Below, piece after piece: positions 10,208 to 19,237 of a stretch of DNA of 35,308 nucleotides; position 1 is the stretch's first letter; each line of letters opens with the position of its first letter. The DNA comes from Hyphomicrobiales bacterium (lineage in GTDB: Bacteria; Pseudomonadota; Alphaproteobacteria; Rhizobiales; Xanthobacteraceae): positions 1 through 35,308 of the forward strand of contig PLTE01000206.1 in NCBI GenBank assembly GCA_003164375.1. Direction: 5' to 3'. The notes beneath the pieces were generated by a model. The model was not told the DNA's origin. It did not search any database and worked only from the letters and a program-made list of their open reading frames with translations. The position numbers and the translations under genes are program-made.

Positions 10208-11254
10208 ATGCGTCCTGAAGACATCCTCATGCCGACGCCGGTCGGCCTATGCTGCAAGCTTGGCGGCTTTCATATCGATCCGACCCGGCCGGTCGGGCGG
10301 GCGCTGATCACGCATGCCCATTCCGACCATGCCCGCGCTGGCCATGGCGCGGTGCTAGCGACGCAGCAGACGCTCGACCTGATGCGGCTGCGCTACGGCG
10401 ACAGTTTCGCCGGCACGACCCAGGCCGTGAACTACGGCGAGAATTTAGAGCTCGGCGGGGCGATCGTCACGTTCCATCCCGCCGGCCATGTGCTCGGCTC
10501 GGCCCAGATCGCGGTCAAAGCCGGCGGGGTCCGCATCGTCGCCTCCGGCGACTATAAGAACGTCGCCGATCCGACCTGCGCGCCGTTCGAGCTCGTGCGC
10601 TGCGACGTCTTCATCACCGAGGCGACCTTCGCCTTACCGGTGTTCCGGCATGGCGACCCCTTAGGCGAGATCGCAAAACTCCTGCATTCGGTGGCGGTGT
10701 TTCCCGAGCGCGCGCATCTGGTCGGCGCCTATTCGCTCGGCAAGGCGCAGCGCGTGATCGCGCTGTTGCGCCAGTCAGGCTACCACGCCCCGGTCTATCT
10801 CCACGGCGCGATGGAGAACATCACGCGCTATTACGAAAGCCACGGCATCGCGCTTGGCGAATTGCGCGCGGTAAGCGGCGCCAGCAAAGCGGAGCTCGCC
10901 GGCACCATCACGCTATGCCCACCCTCGGCGCTGACCGATATCTGGACGCGGCGTTTTCCCGATCCGGTCACCGCCTTTGCCTCGGGCTGGATGCGGATAC
11001 GCGCCCGCGCCCGCCAGTATGGCGTCCAGCTGCCGCTGGTGATTTCAGATCACGCCGACTGGGACGGCCTGACCGCAACAATCGCCGCCACCGGTGCCGG
11101 CGAAATCTGGGTCACGCATGGTCAGGAGGACGCGCTGGTGCATTGGTGCACGACGCACAGGCTCAAAGCGCGGCCGCTCGATATCGTCGGCTATGGCGAA
11201 GAGGACGAGGACGCCGCAACACCGGCGCCGGCCGAGCGTGGCGCCGAGCCATGA
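10208..11254 (+). CDS. Ligase-associated DNA exonuclease (metallo-beta-lactamase / CPSF-like fold)
   Basis: ALITHAHSDHARAGHG, FHPAGHVLGSAQI, SGDYK, VGAYSLGKAQRVI; overlaps the downstream ligase start (ATGA at 11251). Confidence 0.92.
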   Translation: MRPEDILMPTPVGLCCKLGGFHIDPTRPVGRALITHAHSDHARAGHGAVLATQQTLDLMRLRYGDSFAGTTQAVNYGENLELGGAIVTFHPAGHVLGSAQIAVKAGGVRIVASGDYKNVADPTCAPFELVRCDVFITEATFALPVFRHGDPLGEIAKLLHSVAVFPERAHLVGAYSLGKAQRVIALLRQSGYHAPVYLHGAMENITRYYESHGIALGELRAVSGASKAELAGTITLCPPSALTDIWTRRFPDPVTAFASGWMRIRARARQYGVQLPLVISDHADWDGLTATIAATGAGEIWVTHGQEDALVHWCTTHRLKARPLDIVGYGEEDEDAATPAPAERGAEP

Positions 11255-12891
11255 ACCGCTTCGCCGAGCTTTTCGACCGCCTGGCCTATGAGCCTGGCCG
11301 CAACGACAAGCTGCGCCTGATAACGGATTATTTCCGCTCGACCGGCGATCCTGAGCGTGGCTGGGCGCTCGCGGCGCTGACTGGCGCGCTCAGCTTCCCG
11401 CATGCCAAAGCGGGGCTCATCCGCAGCCTGATCGCCGAACGTTCCGACCCGGTGCTGTTCGCGCTCTCCTATGATTTTGTCGGCGATCTCTCCGAGACCG
11501 TCGCGCTGATGTGGCCGAAATCTTCTCCCTCCCCGCATGGGGCAGTGGAACCGACTCTCACCACCGTCATCGAAACGCTGTCGACGCTCGGCAAGGCGCA
11601 TTTGCCGGCGCAACTTGCGCGCTGGCTCGACGCGCTCGACGAGACCGGCCGCTGGGCGCTGATCAAGCTGGTGACCGGCGGCCTGCGCGTCGGCGTCTCG
11701 GCGCGCCTGGCCAAAGCCGCCGCCGCAGCCCTTGCCGACAAGGATGCGCAGGACATCGAGTTGCTCTGGCCTAGCCTCGCACCGCCCTATCGCGGGCTGT
11801 TCGCCTGGCTCGAAGGCAAAGGCGATAAGCCGGTGAGCGTCGATCCATTGCCGTTCCGGCCGCCGATGCTGGCGCATGCGCTCGACGATGCCGATCTGCA
11901 AAATCTCGACGCCCGCGAATTTATCGCCGAATGGAAATGGGACGGCATTCGCGTGCAGGCGGTCGCCGCGCCCCCGCTCGCCCGGCTCTATTCGCGCAGC
12001 GGCGAGGACATTTCCAAAAGCTTCCCCGAGCTCCTGGACGCCCTGCGCCTGCCGGGCGCCATCGATGGCGAATTGCTGATCATGCGCGATCGCCGCGTCC
12101 AGTCATTCAACGTGTTGCAGCAAAGGCTTAATCGCAAATCCGTCACGCCGAAGCTGATCGCCGAATTCCCCGCGCATCTACGCGCTTACGATCTGCTCGC
12201 CGACGGTGACGAGGATTTGCGCGGGCGGCCCTTCGTCGAACGCCGGCACCGGCTGGAGGACTTTATCGCACGGCTTGCCGACGAGAGGCTCGACCTGTCT
12301 CCCCTCGTTTCCTTCGCCAGCTGGGACGAACTCACAGCCGCCCGCAAAGATCCGGCAGCGGCAGGCGCCGATGCCGATGCCGCGGCGGTCGAAGGCGTCA
12401 TGCTCAAACGGCGCGACGCGTCCTATTTGCCCGGCCGGCCAAAAGGGCCGTGGTGGAAATGGAAGCGCGACCCGTTCATGATCGACGCAGTGTTGATGTA
12501 CGCCCAACGCGGCCATGGCAAACGTTCGTCGTATTATTCCGACTACACGTTCGGCGTCTGGACGCGTGGTGACGTAGGGGAAGAATTGGTACCCGTCGGG
12601 AAAGTCTATTTCGGCTTTACCGACGAGGAGCTGTTGCAGATCGACCGCTTCGTGCGGCGTAACACCACCGAACGTTTCGGTCCGGTGCGCGAGGTCGTGC
12701 ATGCCGCCGATCAGGGGTTGGTGCTCGAAGTCGCATTCGAAGGGCTGCAACGCTCGACCCGGCACAAATCCGGGCTGGCGATGCGATTTCCCCGCATCAA
12801 CCGGCTGCGCTGGGACAAGCCACCCGGCGAAGCCGACCGGCTGGAGCGGCTGGAGGCCATGATCGTGCAAATCGAGCGGGCACAGTCGTGA
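11251..12891 (+). CDS. Cisplatin-damage-response ATP-dependent DNA ligase
   Basis: MNRFAELFDRLAYEPGRNDKLRLITDYFRSTGDPERGWALAALTG N-terminus; KxDG nucleotidyltransferase motif in FIAEWKWDGIRVQ; GVMLKRRDASYLPGRPKGPWWKWKR. Internal ATG at 11251 preferred over the ORF-track start at 10915. Confidence 0.92.
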   Translation: MNRFAELFDRLAYEPGRNDKLRLITDYFRSTGDPERGWALAALTGALSFPHAKAGLIRSLIAERSDPVLFALSYDFVGDLSETVALMWPKSSPSPHGAVEPTLTTVIETLSTLGKAHLPAQLARWLDALDETGRWALIKLVTGGLRVGVSARLAKAAAAALADKDAQDIELLWPSLAPPYRGLFAWLEGKGDKPVSVDPLPFRPPMLAHALDDADLQNLDAREFIAEWKWDGIRVQAVAAPPLARLYSRSGEDISKSFPELLDALRLPGAIDGELLIMRDRRVQSFNVLQQRLNRKSVTPKLIAEFPAHLRAYDLLADGDEDLRGRPFVERRHRLEDFIARLADERLDLSPLVSFASWDELTAARKDPAAAGADADAAAVEGVMLKRRDASYLPGRPKGPWWKWKRDPFMIDAVLMYAQRGHGKRSSYYSDYTFGVWTRGDVGEELVPVGKVYFGFTDEELLQIDRFVRRNTTERFGPVREVVHAADQGLVLEVAFEGLQRSTRHKSGLAMRFPRINRLRWDKPPGEADRLERLEAMIVQIERAQS

Positions 12892-13412
12892 GGGCGCAGG
12901 CTGTGAAGAGACCCAAGCGATCGCTACCGGCGGCGAAGCTCCGGCGCGGCCGGATCGGCGATATCGACGACCTGATTTTGCTTGAACAGCATTTTCTTGC
13001 AGCCGACCAACTTTCACGGCGGAGCTTTCGGCACTTTGTGTCCGCGCCGAAATCCACATTGATCGTTGCGGAAGCGAACGGCAAAGTCGCCGGCTGCGCG
13101 CTCGTGCTTTATCGGCAAGGCAGCGAGCGAGCCCGCCTTTATACCATTGCGGTGGCGAGTGAATTTCGGCGGCGCGGCCTAGCACGTCGGCTCTTGAAGG
13201 CGGTAGAGAAAGACGCCAGGCGTCGCGGCTGCCTATTTATGCGGCTTGAGGTGCGCGCGGACGATCCCGGTGCGATTACTCTCTATGAAACCTCCGGCTA
13301 TTATTTTTTTGCCAGGCGGCGCCGTTACTATGCCGGACGTATCGACGCGCTGCGCTTCGAAAAGCCGCTCGGAGCGAAAGCAAAGCGGCTTGCTACTCAC
13401 AATCCCACCTGA
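12888..13412 (+). CDS. GNAT-family N-acetyltransferase (RimI-like)
   Basis: LYTIAVASEFRRRGLARRLLKAVEKDARRRGCLFMRLEVRADDPGAITLYETSGYYFFARRRRYYAG; GTG start overlaps the ligase stop. Confidence 0.85.
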   Translation: MRAQAVKRPKRSLPAAKLRRGRIGDIDDLILLEQHFLAADQLSRRSFRHFVSAPKSTLIVAEANGKVAGCALVLYRQGSERARLYTIAVASEFRRRGLARRLLKAVEKDARRRGCLFMRLEVRADDPGAITLYETSGYYFFARRRRYYAGRIDALRFEKPLGAKAKRLATHNPT

Positions 13413-13591
13413 CTTCGCGCCGCGAATCGGTTTTGATGGTGGACATCGCGGACAGCGCAGTCGCCAATCGTTTTGATTAGCGCTATGACGAATCGTGCCG
13501 TGCCTGATTTTAAACGCATGATCGGCCCCGTCTCACAAACTGACTTGCATCCTGCCCAGCATCCTGGCCTCGGCCGGAAAGGGACCCGCCC

Positions 13592-15055
13592 ATGACCGGC
13601 TGGGTCATCCTTGTCGACCAGGCCCGCGATCTGCCCAACGCCGAGACCCCGCACAAGGTCATCAGCACCAGCGAATATCTGGCGCGGCCGCGGCTGTTCG
13701 ACGTGGGGCGGCCGAAGCTGGTCAATCTCGCCCGCTCCTATGCCTACCAGTCCAAGGGCTATTACGCGTCGCTGTTGGCCGAGGCGCGCGGCCATCGCGT
13801 GGTCCCGACCGTCGAGACCATGCTCGAGCTGCGCGAGCAGAAGCTCTACGAATACGCACTGCCGGATCTGGAGGACGAGCTTAACCGCTGCGCGCGGCGC
13901 GCCGATTTTCAGTCGGACGGCGAGCTTAAGCTGTTGGTCTGCTTCGGCATCGCCCGCGACAGCCGCTTCGAGCCGTTCGGGCGGTTGTTGTTCGACATGT
14001 TCCGCTGCCCGGCACTCGAAGTGATCGTCGACACATCGAGCGCCTGGCTCACCATCGACCGTATCAGGCCCCGCGCCATCACGCGATTGGCCAATGGCGA
14101 GGCCGCGTTCTTCCGCGAATCGCTGCACAATCACACCAAGCGCGAATGGCGCGACCCAAAAGCGCGCTCGATCGCAAAATACGATCTCGCGGTGCTGTAC
14201 GATCCGAACGAGAAGACGGCGCCGTCGTCGCCGGATTCGATCAAGCACTTCGCTCGCATCGCCGAAAAGATGTCGGTCGACGTCGAACGCATCACCAAGC
14301 GCCAACTGGCGGAACTCGCCGAATTCGACGGGCTGTTCATCCGCGAGACCACCTCGATCGACAATCACACCTACCGCTTCGCGCGGCGTGCCTGGCAGGA
14401 GGGTATGCCGGTGATCGACGATCCGATCTCGATGATCAGGTGCACCAACAAAGTGTTCCTGGTCGAGCTCATGCAGCAAAATCAGGTGCCGACGCCGCCG
14501 ACCGTGATCATCGCCGAGGATACCGACCTCGCCAAACCGATCGACGAGCTTGGCTTGCCGCTGGTGGTGAAGATCCCGGACGGGTCGTTCTCGCGCGGCG
14601 TGCACAAAATCGAGTCGGCGGCCGAGTTCAAGCGCATCTGCGACGAGTTATTCGAAGAGACCGACCTGCTCCTGGCGCAGAAATTCATGCCGACCGATTT
14701 CGACTGGCGCGTTGGCGTCTTGGCCGGCGAGCCGCTGTTCGTGTGCCAATACCGCATGGCGCGCGGCCACTGGCAGGTGGTGAAATACCGGCCCGACGGC
14801 TCCTCGCACGAGGGCGGCTTCCGCGCCTTCGGCCTTAATCAGGCGCCGCCGGAAGTGATCGACATCGCGGTCCGCGCCGCGCGCCCGATCGGCGACGGCT
14901 TCTACGGCGTCGACCTCAAAGAGACCGACCACGGCATTGTCGTCATGGAGGTCAACGATAACCCGAGTCTCGAGCACGGCATTGAGGACACCGTGGGCAA
15001 GGACGAGATCTGGACGCGGCTGTTGCGCTGGTTCATCGACCGGTTCGAGCAGTAG
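13592..15055 (+). CDS. RimK-family ATP-grasp ligase
   Basis: ATP-grasp features LPLVVKIPDGSFSRGVHKIES, LLAQKFMPTDFDWRVGVLAGEPLFVCQYRMARGHWQVVKY, GVDLKETDHGIVVMEVNDNPSLEHGIED; adjacent to a GNAT gene, a recurrent pairing for this family. Confidence 0.87.
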   Translation: MTGWVILVDQARDLPNAETPHKVISTSEYLARPRLFDVGRPKLVNLARSYAYQSKGYYASLLAEARGHRVVPTVETMLELREQKLYEYALPDLEDELNRCARRADFQSDGELKLLVCFGIARDSRFEPFGRLLFDMFRCPALEVIVDTSSAWLTIDRIRPRAITRLANGEAAFFRESLHNHTKREWRDPKARSIAKYDLAVLYDPNEKTAPSSPDSIKHFARIAEKMSVDVERITKRQLAELAEFDGLFIRETTSIDNHTYRFARRAWQEGMPVIDDPISMIRCTNKVFLVELMQQNQVPTPPTVIIAEDTDLAKPIDELGLPLVVKIPDGSFSRGVHKIESAAEFKRICDELFEETDLLLAQKFMPTDFDWRVGVLAGEPLFVCQYRMARGHWQVVKYRPDGSSHEGGFRAFGLNQAPPEVIDIAVRAARPIGDGFYGVDLKETDHGIVVMEVNDNPSLEHGIEDTVGKDEIWTRLLRWFIDRFEQ

Positions 15056-15061
15056 CTCATC

Positions 15062-15103
15062 CGTCATTCCGGATTGCCGCAAAGCGCCAAGTCCGGAATG
15101 ACG
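15062..15103. repeat. 12-bp perfect inverted repeat (REP-like hairpin) between convergent rimK-like and tsaD genes
   Basis: CGTCATTCCGGA (15062-15073) and TCCGGAATGACG (15092-15103), 18-nt loop. Confidence 0.7.
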
Positions 15104-15113
15104 AAGACAGTGC

Positions 15114-16175
15114 CTACCGCACGAGAGCCTTTTCCGCCGCCTTGGTCACCTCATCGAGCGGCCAGCGGGCACGCGGGGCGAAATCGAGCGGATCGGTGAG
15201 GCCGAGCACCAGCCGCTCGGCGCCGGCCCACGCGATCATAGCGCCATTGTCGGTGCACAGCGCCGGCGGCGGCGCCACCAGTTCGGCGCCGATTTCGAAG
15301 GCGACGCGATGCAGGACCTTGCGGATCGCCTGGTTGGCGGCGACCCCGCCGGCGCATACGAGGGCGTTGGGAGGACCGATGCGCAGCCGGAACATGCGCA
15401 GCCCGTTACGCAGCCGGTCCTTTATGACATCGACCACCGCCTGCTGGAACGAGGCGCAGAGGTCGGCGACGTCTTGGTCGCTCAGCGGCGCGATCTTTTC
15501 CGCCTCAAGCCGCAACGCGGTTTTCAGTCCGGACAAGGAAAAATCGGCGTCACGGCGTCCGCTCATCGGCCGCGGCAACGCGAAGCGTTGCGGGTCGCCC
15601 TGCGCCGCTTCCTTTTCGACCAGCGGCCCGCCGGGATAGCCGAGCCCGAGCAATTTGGCGGTCTTATCGAAGGCTTCGCCGATGGCGTCATCGAGCGTGC
15701 CGCCGAACTTCACGTAATCGCCGACCCCGCGCACGCCGAGGATCTGGGTATGGCCGCCGGATGCCAGAAACAGGCAATAGGGGAACGGCACCCCGTCGGT
15801 AAGTCGCGGCGTCAGCGCATGGGCTTCCAAATGATTGACCGCCATGAGCGGCTTGTCGTGAGAGAGCGCGATCGCCTTCGCCGTCGTCAGCCCGACAATG
15901 ACGCCGCCGATCAGACCGGGACCTGCGGCGGCGGCGACCCCGTCCAGGGCGCGAAACGAGACTTTTGCCTCGTTCATCGCCTTGGCGATGATGTGATCGA
16001 GCGCCTCGACATGGGCGCGGGCGGCGATCTCGGGTACCACGCCGCCGAATTCGGCATGTTCGCTGATCTGCGACAAGACGACATTGGACAGGATTCGCCC
16101 CCGGCCGTCCGGGGTGCGCCTGACCACGGCCGCGGCCGTCTCGTCGCAGGTTGTTTCGATGCCGAGGATGACCAT
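15114..16175 (-). CDS. tsaD: tRNA N6-adenosine threonylcarbamoyltransferase TsaD
   Basis: [19 protein letters not shown]-terminus, [39 protein letters not shown]. Confidence 0.97.
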   Translation of the reverse strand: MVILGIETTCDETAAAVVRRTPDGRGRILSNVVLSQISEHAEFGGVVPEIAARAHVEALDHIIAKAMNEAKVSFRALDGVAAAAGPGLIGGVIVGLTTAKAIALSHDKPLMAVNHLEAHALTPRLTDGVPFPYCLFLASGGHTQILGVRGVGDYVKFGGTLDDAIGEAFDKTAKLLGLGYPGGPLVEKEAAQGDPQRFALPRPMSGRRDADFSLSGLKTALRLEAEKIAPLSDQDVADLCASFQQAVVDVIKDRLRNGLRMFRLRIGPPNALVCAGGVAANQAIRKVLHRVAFEIGAELVAPPPALCTDNGAMIAWAGAERLVLGLTDPLDFAPRARWPLDEVTKAAEKALVR

Positions 16176-16181
16176 CGGTGT

Positions 16182-16187
16182 ATTATA
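16182..16187 (-). promoter_or_regulatory. Putative -10 element (TATAAT) immediately upstream of tsaD
   Basis: Exact TATAAT on the - strand, with only 6 nt between it and the tsaD ATG at 16175. No convincing -35 seen. Confidence 0.35.
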
Positions 16188-16221
16188 TGGCTACGAATCC
16201 GGCGTAGCATTTGAAGGTCCG

Positions 16222-17160
16222 ATGACACAATCCTCCACCGCAAACTCCGTTCTGCGCATCGGCTCGCGCGGTTCCCCCTTGGCGCTGGTCCAGGCGCGCG
16301 AGGTGCAGGCCCGCCTCGCCAAGGCATGCGGCCTCGCCTTGGAGCAGATCGAGCTCAAGATTATCCGCACTAGCGGGGACGTGATTCAGGACCGGCCGCT
16401 GGCGGACGCCGGCGGCAAGGGCCTGTTCACCAAGGAAATCGAGGAGGCGCTCTTGTCCGGCGCCATCGATCTCGCCGTGCATTCGTCGAAAGACATGCCG
16501 ACCGTACTGCCGGAGGGCTTGGTGCTGTCGGCCTTTTTGCCCCGCGAGGACGCGCGCGATGCCTTTATCGGCCGCAGCGCCAAAACCTGGCGCGAACTTC
16601 CTCAAGGGTCCGTCGTTGGCACGGCCTCGCTGCGGCGGCAGGCCCTGATCAAGCGTCTACGGCCCGACCTCGCCATCGTTTCGCTGCGCGGCAATGTCGA
16701 AACGCGGCTGCGCAAGGTCCAGACCGGGGAGGTCGAGGCGACACTGCTGGCGGTCGCCGGATTAAAGCGGCTCGGGCTGTTCGCTGAGGCGACCATGGTG
16801 CTCGACATCGACGAGTTTCTGCCGGCGGTCGGCCAGGGCGCGATCGGTATCGAAACGCGGACCGACGATGCCAAGACCCGTGCGCTCGTCGCGCTCCTCG
16901 ACCATGCCGATACCGCGACCGCGCTCGCCGCCGAGCGCGCCTTCCTCGCCGTGCTCGATGGCTCCTGCCGCACGCCGATTGCCGGGCATGCACGGCTGAG
17001 CGGCGACGTCGTCAGCTTTCGCGGCATGATCGCAAAAACCGACGGCAGCGAAGCACTGGAAGTATCGCGTGAAGGCCGCCGCGCGGATGCGGCGGCGCTT
17101 GGCGCCGATGCCGGCCGCGAACTCAAGGGCCGGGCCGGCCCGAGCTTTTTCGAGCATTGA
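16222..17160 (+). CDS. hemC: Hydroxymethylbilane synthase (porphobilinogen deaminase)
   Basis: LRIGSRGSPLALVQAREVQ, DAGGKGLFTKEIEEALL, AVHSSKDMPT, VGTASLRRQALIKRLRPDL, LDGSCRTPIAGHA. Start moved from 16084 to ATG 16222. Confidence 0.97.
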   Translation: MTQSSTANSVLRIGSRGSPLALVQAREVQARLAKACGLALEQIELKIIRTSGDVIQDRPLADAGGKGLFTKEIEEALLSGAIDLAVHSSKDMPTVLPEGLVLSAFLPREDARDAFIGRSAKTWRELPQGSVVGTASLRRQALIKRLRPDLAIVSLRGNVETRLRKVQTGEVEATLLAVAGLKRLGLFAEATMVLDIDEFLPAVGQGAIGIETRTDDAKTRALVALLDHADTATALAAERAFLAVLDGSCRTPIAGHARLSGDVVSFRGMIAKTDGSEALEVSREGRRADAAALGADAGRELKGRAGPSFFEH

Positions 17161-17163
17161 ACG

Positions 17164-17871
17164 GTGCGTGTCCTGCTCACGCGCCCCGAAGCCGACTCAG
17201 CGCGCACGGCGGCCGCCTTGCGCGGCCGCGGCCACGAGCCGGTCATCGCGCCGCTGCTCGCGATCGAGATTTTGCCCGATGCCGATCTCGGCGCCGAACC
17301 ATGGACGGCGATCTTGCTGACCAGCGCCAATGCCGTGCGCGCCATCGCCGGGCATCGCCGACGCGATGCATTGCGCGGTATCGCGGTGTTCACGGTAGGC
17401 GAGCGAACGGCGCAAGCCATGCGGGAAGCGGGCTTTACCGACGTCACCTCCGCCGATGGCAATGTGACCGATCTGGCAAAACTCGTGGCCGCACGGCTCA
17501 AGCCGTCCGCGCGGCTGCTTTATCTGGCTGGCGAGGAGCGCTCAGGCGACCTCGCGGGCCTGCTGCGTGCACAGGATTTTGCCGTAGAGACCGTGCTCGT
17601 CTATCGCGCCGTCGCCGCGCAGACGCTGCCACGCCCGGCCGCCGTTGCCTTGGCAAGCGGAATCGATGGCGTGTTGCACTTTTCGCGCCGCAGCGCCGAA
17701 GCCTATGTCGAGGCGGCGCGCAATTCCGGCCTGCTTGAAATAGCCCTCATGAAGCCGGTGCACATTTGCCTCTCCGACCGGGTGGCGGAGCCGCTCACCC
17801 GCGCCGGCGCCGCCACGGTCCGTGTCGCCGTGCGGCCGGACGAAGCTGCCTTGCTCGAACTTTGCGATTGA
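17164..17871 (+). CDS. hemD: Uroporphyrinogen-III synthase
   Basis: VRVLLTRPEADSARTAAALRGRGHEPVIAPLLAIE, AILLTSANAVRAI, VFTVGERTAQAMREAGF; directly after hemC. GTG start. Confidence 0.9.
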   Translation: MRVLLTRPEADSARTAAALRGRGHEPVIAPLLAIEILPDADLGAEPWTAILLTSANAVRAIAGHRRRDALRGIAVFTVGERTAQAMREAGFTDVTSADGNVTDLAKLVAARLKPSARLLYLAGEERSGDLAGLLRAQDFAVETVLVYRAVAAQTLPRPAAVALASGIDGVLHFSRRSAEAYVEAARNSGLLEIALMKPVHICLSDRVAEPLTRAGAATVRVAVRPDEAALLELCD

Positions 17872-17969
17872 AGCTGCGGTATCCCACCATCTTGTTCGGG
17901 GTGGTTTGCCATGTTGCCGCTATCTCCGCCGCGTACTATGCCGTGACGAGCCGGCCCGGTTTCTCATGA
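17868..17969 (+). CDS. Candidate 33-aa membrane microprotein between hemD and mic60-like gene
   Basis: TTG start overlaps the hemD TGA; reads LKLRYPTILFGVVCHVAAISAAYYAVTSRPGFS*, with one hydrophobic segment of about 20 residues. No homology check possible. Confidence 0.35.
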   Translation: MKLRYPTILFGVVCHVAAISAAYYAVTSRPGFS

Positions 17970-18016
17970 CTATGATTCGGTGAAGGCGTGATCAGCGAAC
18001 TCGCTTTGAGGCCAGG

Positions 18017-19237
18017 ATGACAGGCGGGCCTGACAGCACATCAGGCCGGCGGTCGCCGACCATCGAATTGAAGGCGACGGAAGTCGAAAAGCCGGCTCCG
18101 GATACCGGCGCGGCCGGTCCGGCAGGCGAGAGCGACAAACCCGAGCAACAAGCAGGCGGACAATCCGAAAGCCGGCTCAAATCGCGTGTCGTGCGCGCAA
18201 GCCTCGGGGCGCTGGCCGTGGTCGCAATCGTGGTCGCGCTCACGGCGGGACTTTGGTTTGGCGGCTATCTGCCGTCGCGCGAAGCTGTCCCCTCCGCCGT
18301 CGCGACATTGCCCCCCGTTGCCCCAGGCCCCGGGGGCGGCGAAGACATTACGGCGCGGCTCGACAAGATCGAGCGGGCCATCCAGACCCCACGGCAAGAG
18401 GCGACCACGATTCCGTCGGCGCTCGGCAACCGCTTGGCGGCAATCGAAGCTCAAACCAAAACGCTCGCGGATTCGCTTGGCGCATTAAACCACCGGGTCG
18501 ACGATATTGCGGCGACGAGCAAAAACGCGGCCCAAGAGGCTGCCGCTGCCGCCGCGGCGGCGGACGCCGCCAAGACCGCCAATGAGAGCGCGGCGCAAAG
18601 CACCGTCCAACCCGGCGATATCGACGCACTGGGCAAGCGGATCGCAGCGCTGGAAAGCGCCGTGAAAACGCTCGCCGACGACGCAGCGCATCGTGCGTCG
18701 AGTACCAGTGATAAAGCGACGCGCTTGACCGTCGCCGCCGAGGCGCTGCGTGCCGCGGTCGAACGCGGTGCCCCTTACCAAGCCGAACTGAACGCCGTGC
18801 AATCACTCGGCGCCGACCAGAGCGCAATCGCGCCGCTTGAGCCTTTCGCGGCGAGCGGCGTGCCGAGTGCCAGCGCGCTGGGACACGAGCTCGCGAACCT
18901 TGTCCCAGCATTGGAGCGCGCAGCCGACACCGCGACGGCGGGCGAGACGAGTTTCCTTGGTCGGCTCGAAGCCCATGCGCAAAAACTGGTCCGCGTCACG
19001 CCGGTCGATGCGCCGGCGGGTCATGATCCAGCGGCGGTCGTCATGCGCCTCACGATCGACGCCGCGCGCGGCGACATTGCCGCGGCTCAAAACGATATCG
19101 TCGATCTGCCGGACGCCGCAAAATCGCTCGCCACCGACTGGGTCAAAAAAGCGCAAGCGCGCGACTTAGCCATCGGCGCAAGCCGGCAGATCGCGACCAC
19201 GGCGCTTGCGGCGCTCAGCAAACCGGCTGCGCAATGA
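18017..19237 (+). CDS. Alphaproteobacterial mitofilin (Mic60)-like membrane protein, COG4223 type
   Basis: Disordered N-terminus, single TM (LGALAVVAIVVALTAGLWFGGYL), coiled coil, C-terminal mitofilin-like region (GAPYQAELNAVQSLG...FLGRLEAHAQKLVRVTPV...RGDIAAAQNDIVDLPDAAKSLATDWVKKAQARDLAI); located between hemD and hemY. Confidence 0.85.
   Translation: MTGGPDSTSGRRSPTIELKATEVEKPAPDTGAAGPAGESDKPEQQAGGQSESRLKSRVVRASLGALAVVAIVVALTAGLWFGGYLPSREAVPSAVATLPPVAPGPGGGEDITARLDKIERAIQTPRQEATTIPSALGNRLAAIEAQTKTLADSLGALNHRVDDIAATSKNAAQEAAAAAAAADAAKTANESAAQSTVQPGDIDALGKRIAALESAVKTLADDAAHRASSTSDKATRLTVAAEALRAAVERGAPYQAELNAVQSLGADQSAIAPLEPFAASGVPSASALGHELANLVPALERAADTATAGETSFLGRLEAHAQKLVRVTPVDAPAGHDPAAVVMRLTIDAARGDIAAAQNDIVDLPDAAKSLATDWVKKAQARDLAIGASRQIATTALAALSKPAAQ

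Noticed and set aside
10915-11250. N-terminal extension of the DNA ligase ORF
   Set aside because: Out-of-frame overlap with the exonuclease gene; ligase homology begins at ATG 11251.
13425-13477. AATCGGTTTTGAT / AATCGTTTTGAT near-direct repeat upstream of the RimK-like gene
   Set aside because: Only two imperfect copies, no symmetry and no link to a known regulator; plausible by chance.
13397-14605. 402-aa ORF on - strand
   Set aside because: Shadow frame opposite the RimK-like ATP-grasp gene.
15309-16214. 301-aa ORF on + strand
   Set aside because: Antisense to tsaD, no recognisable family.
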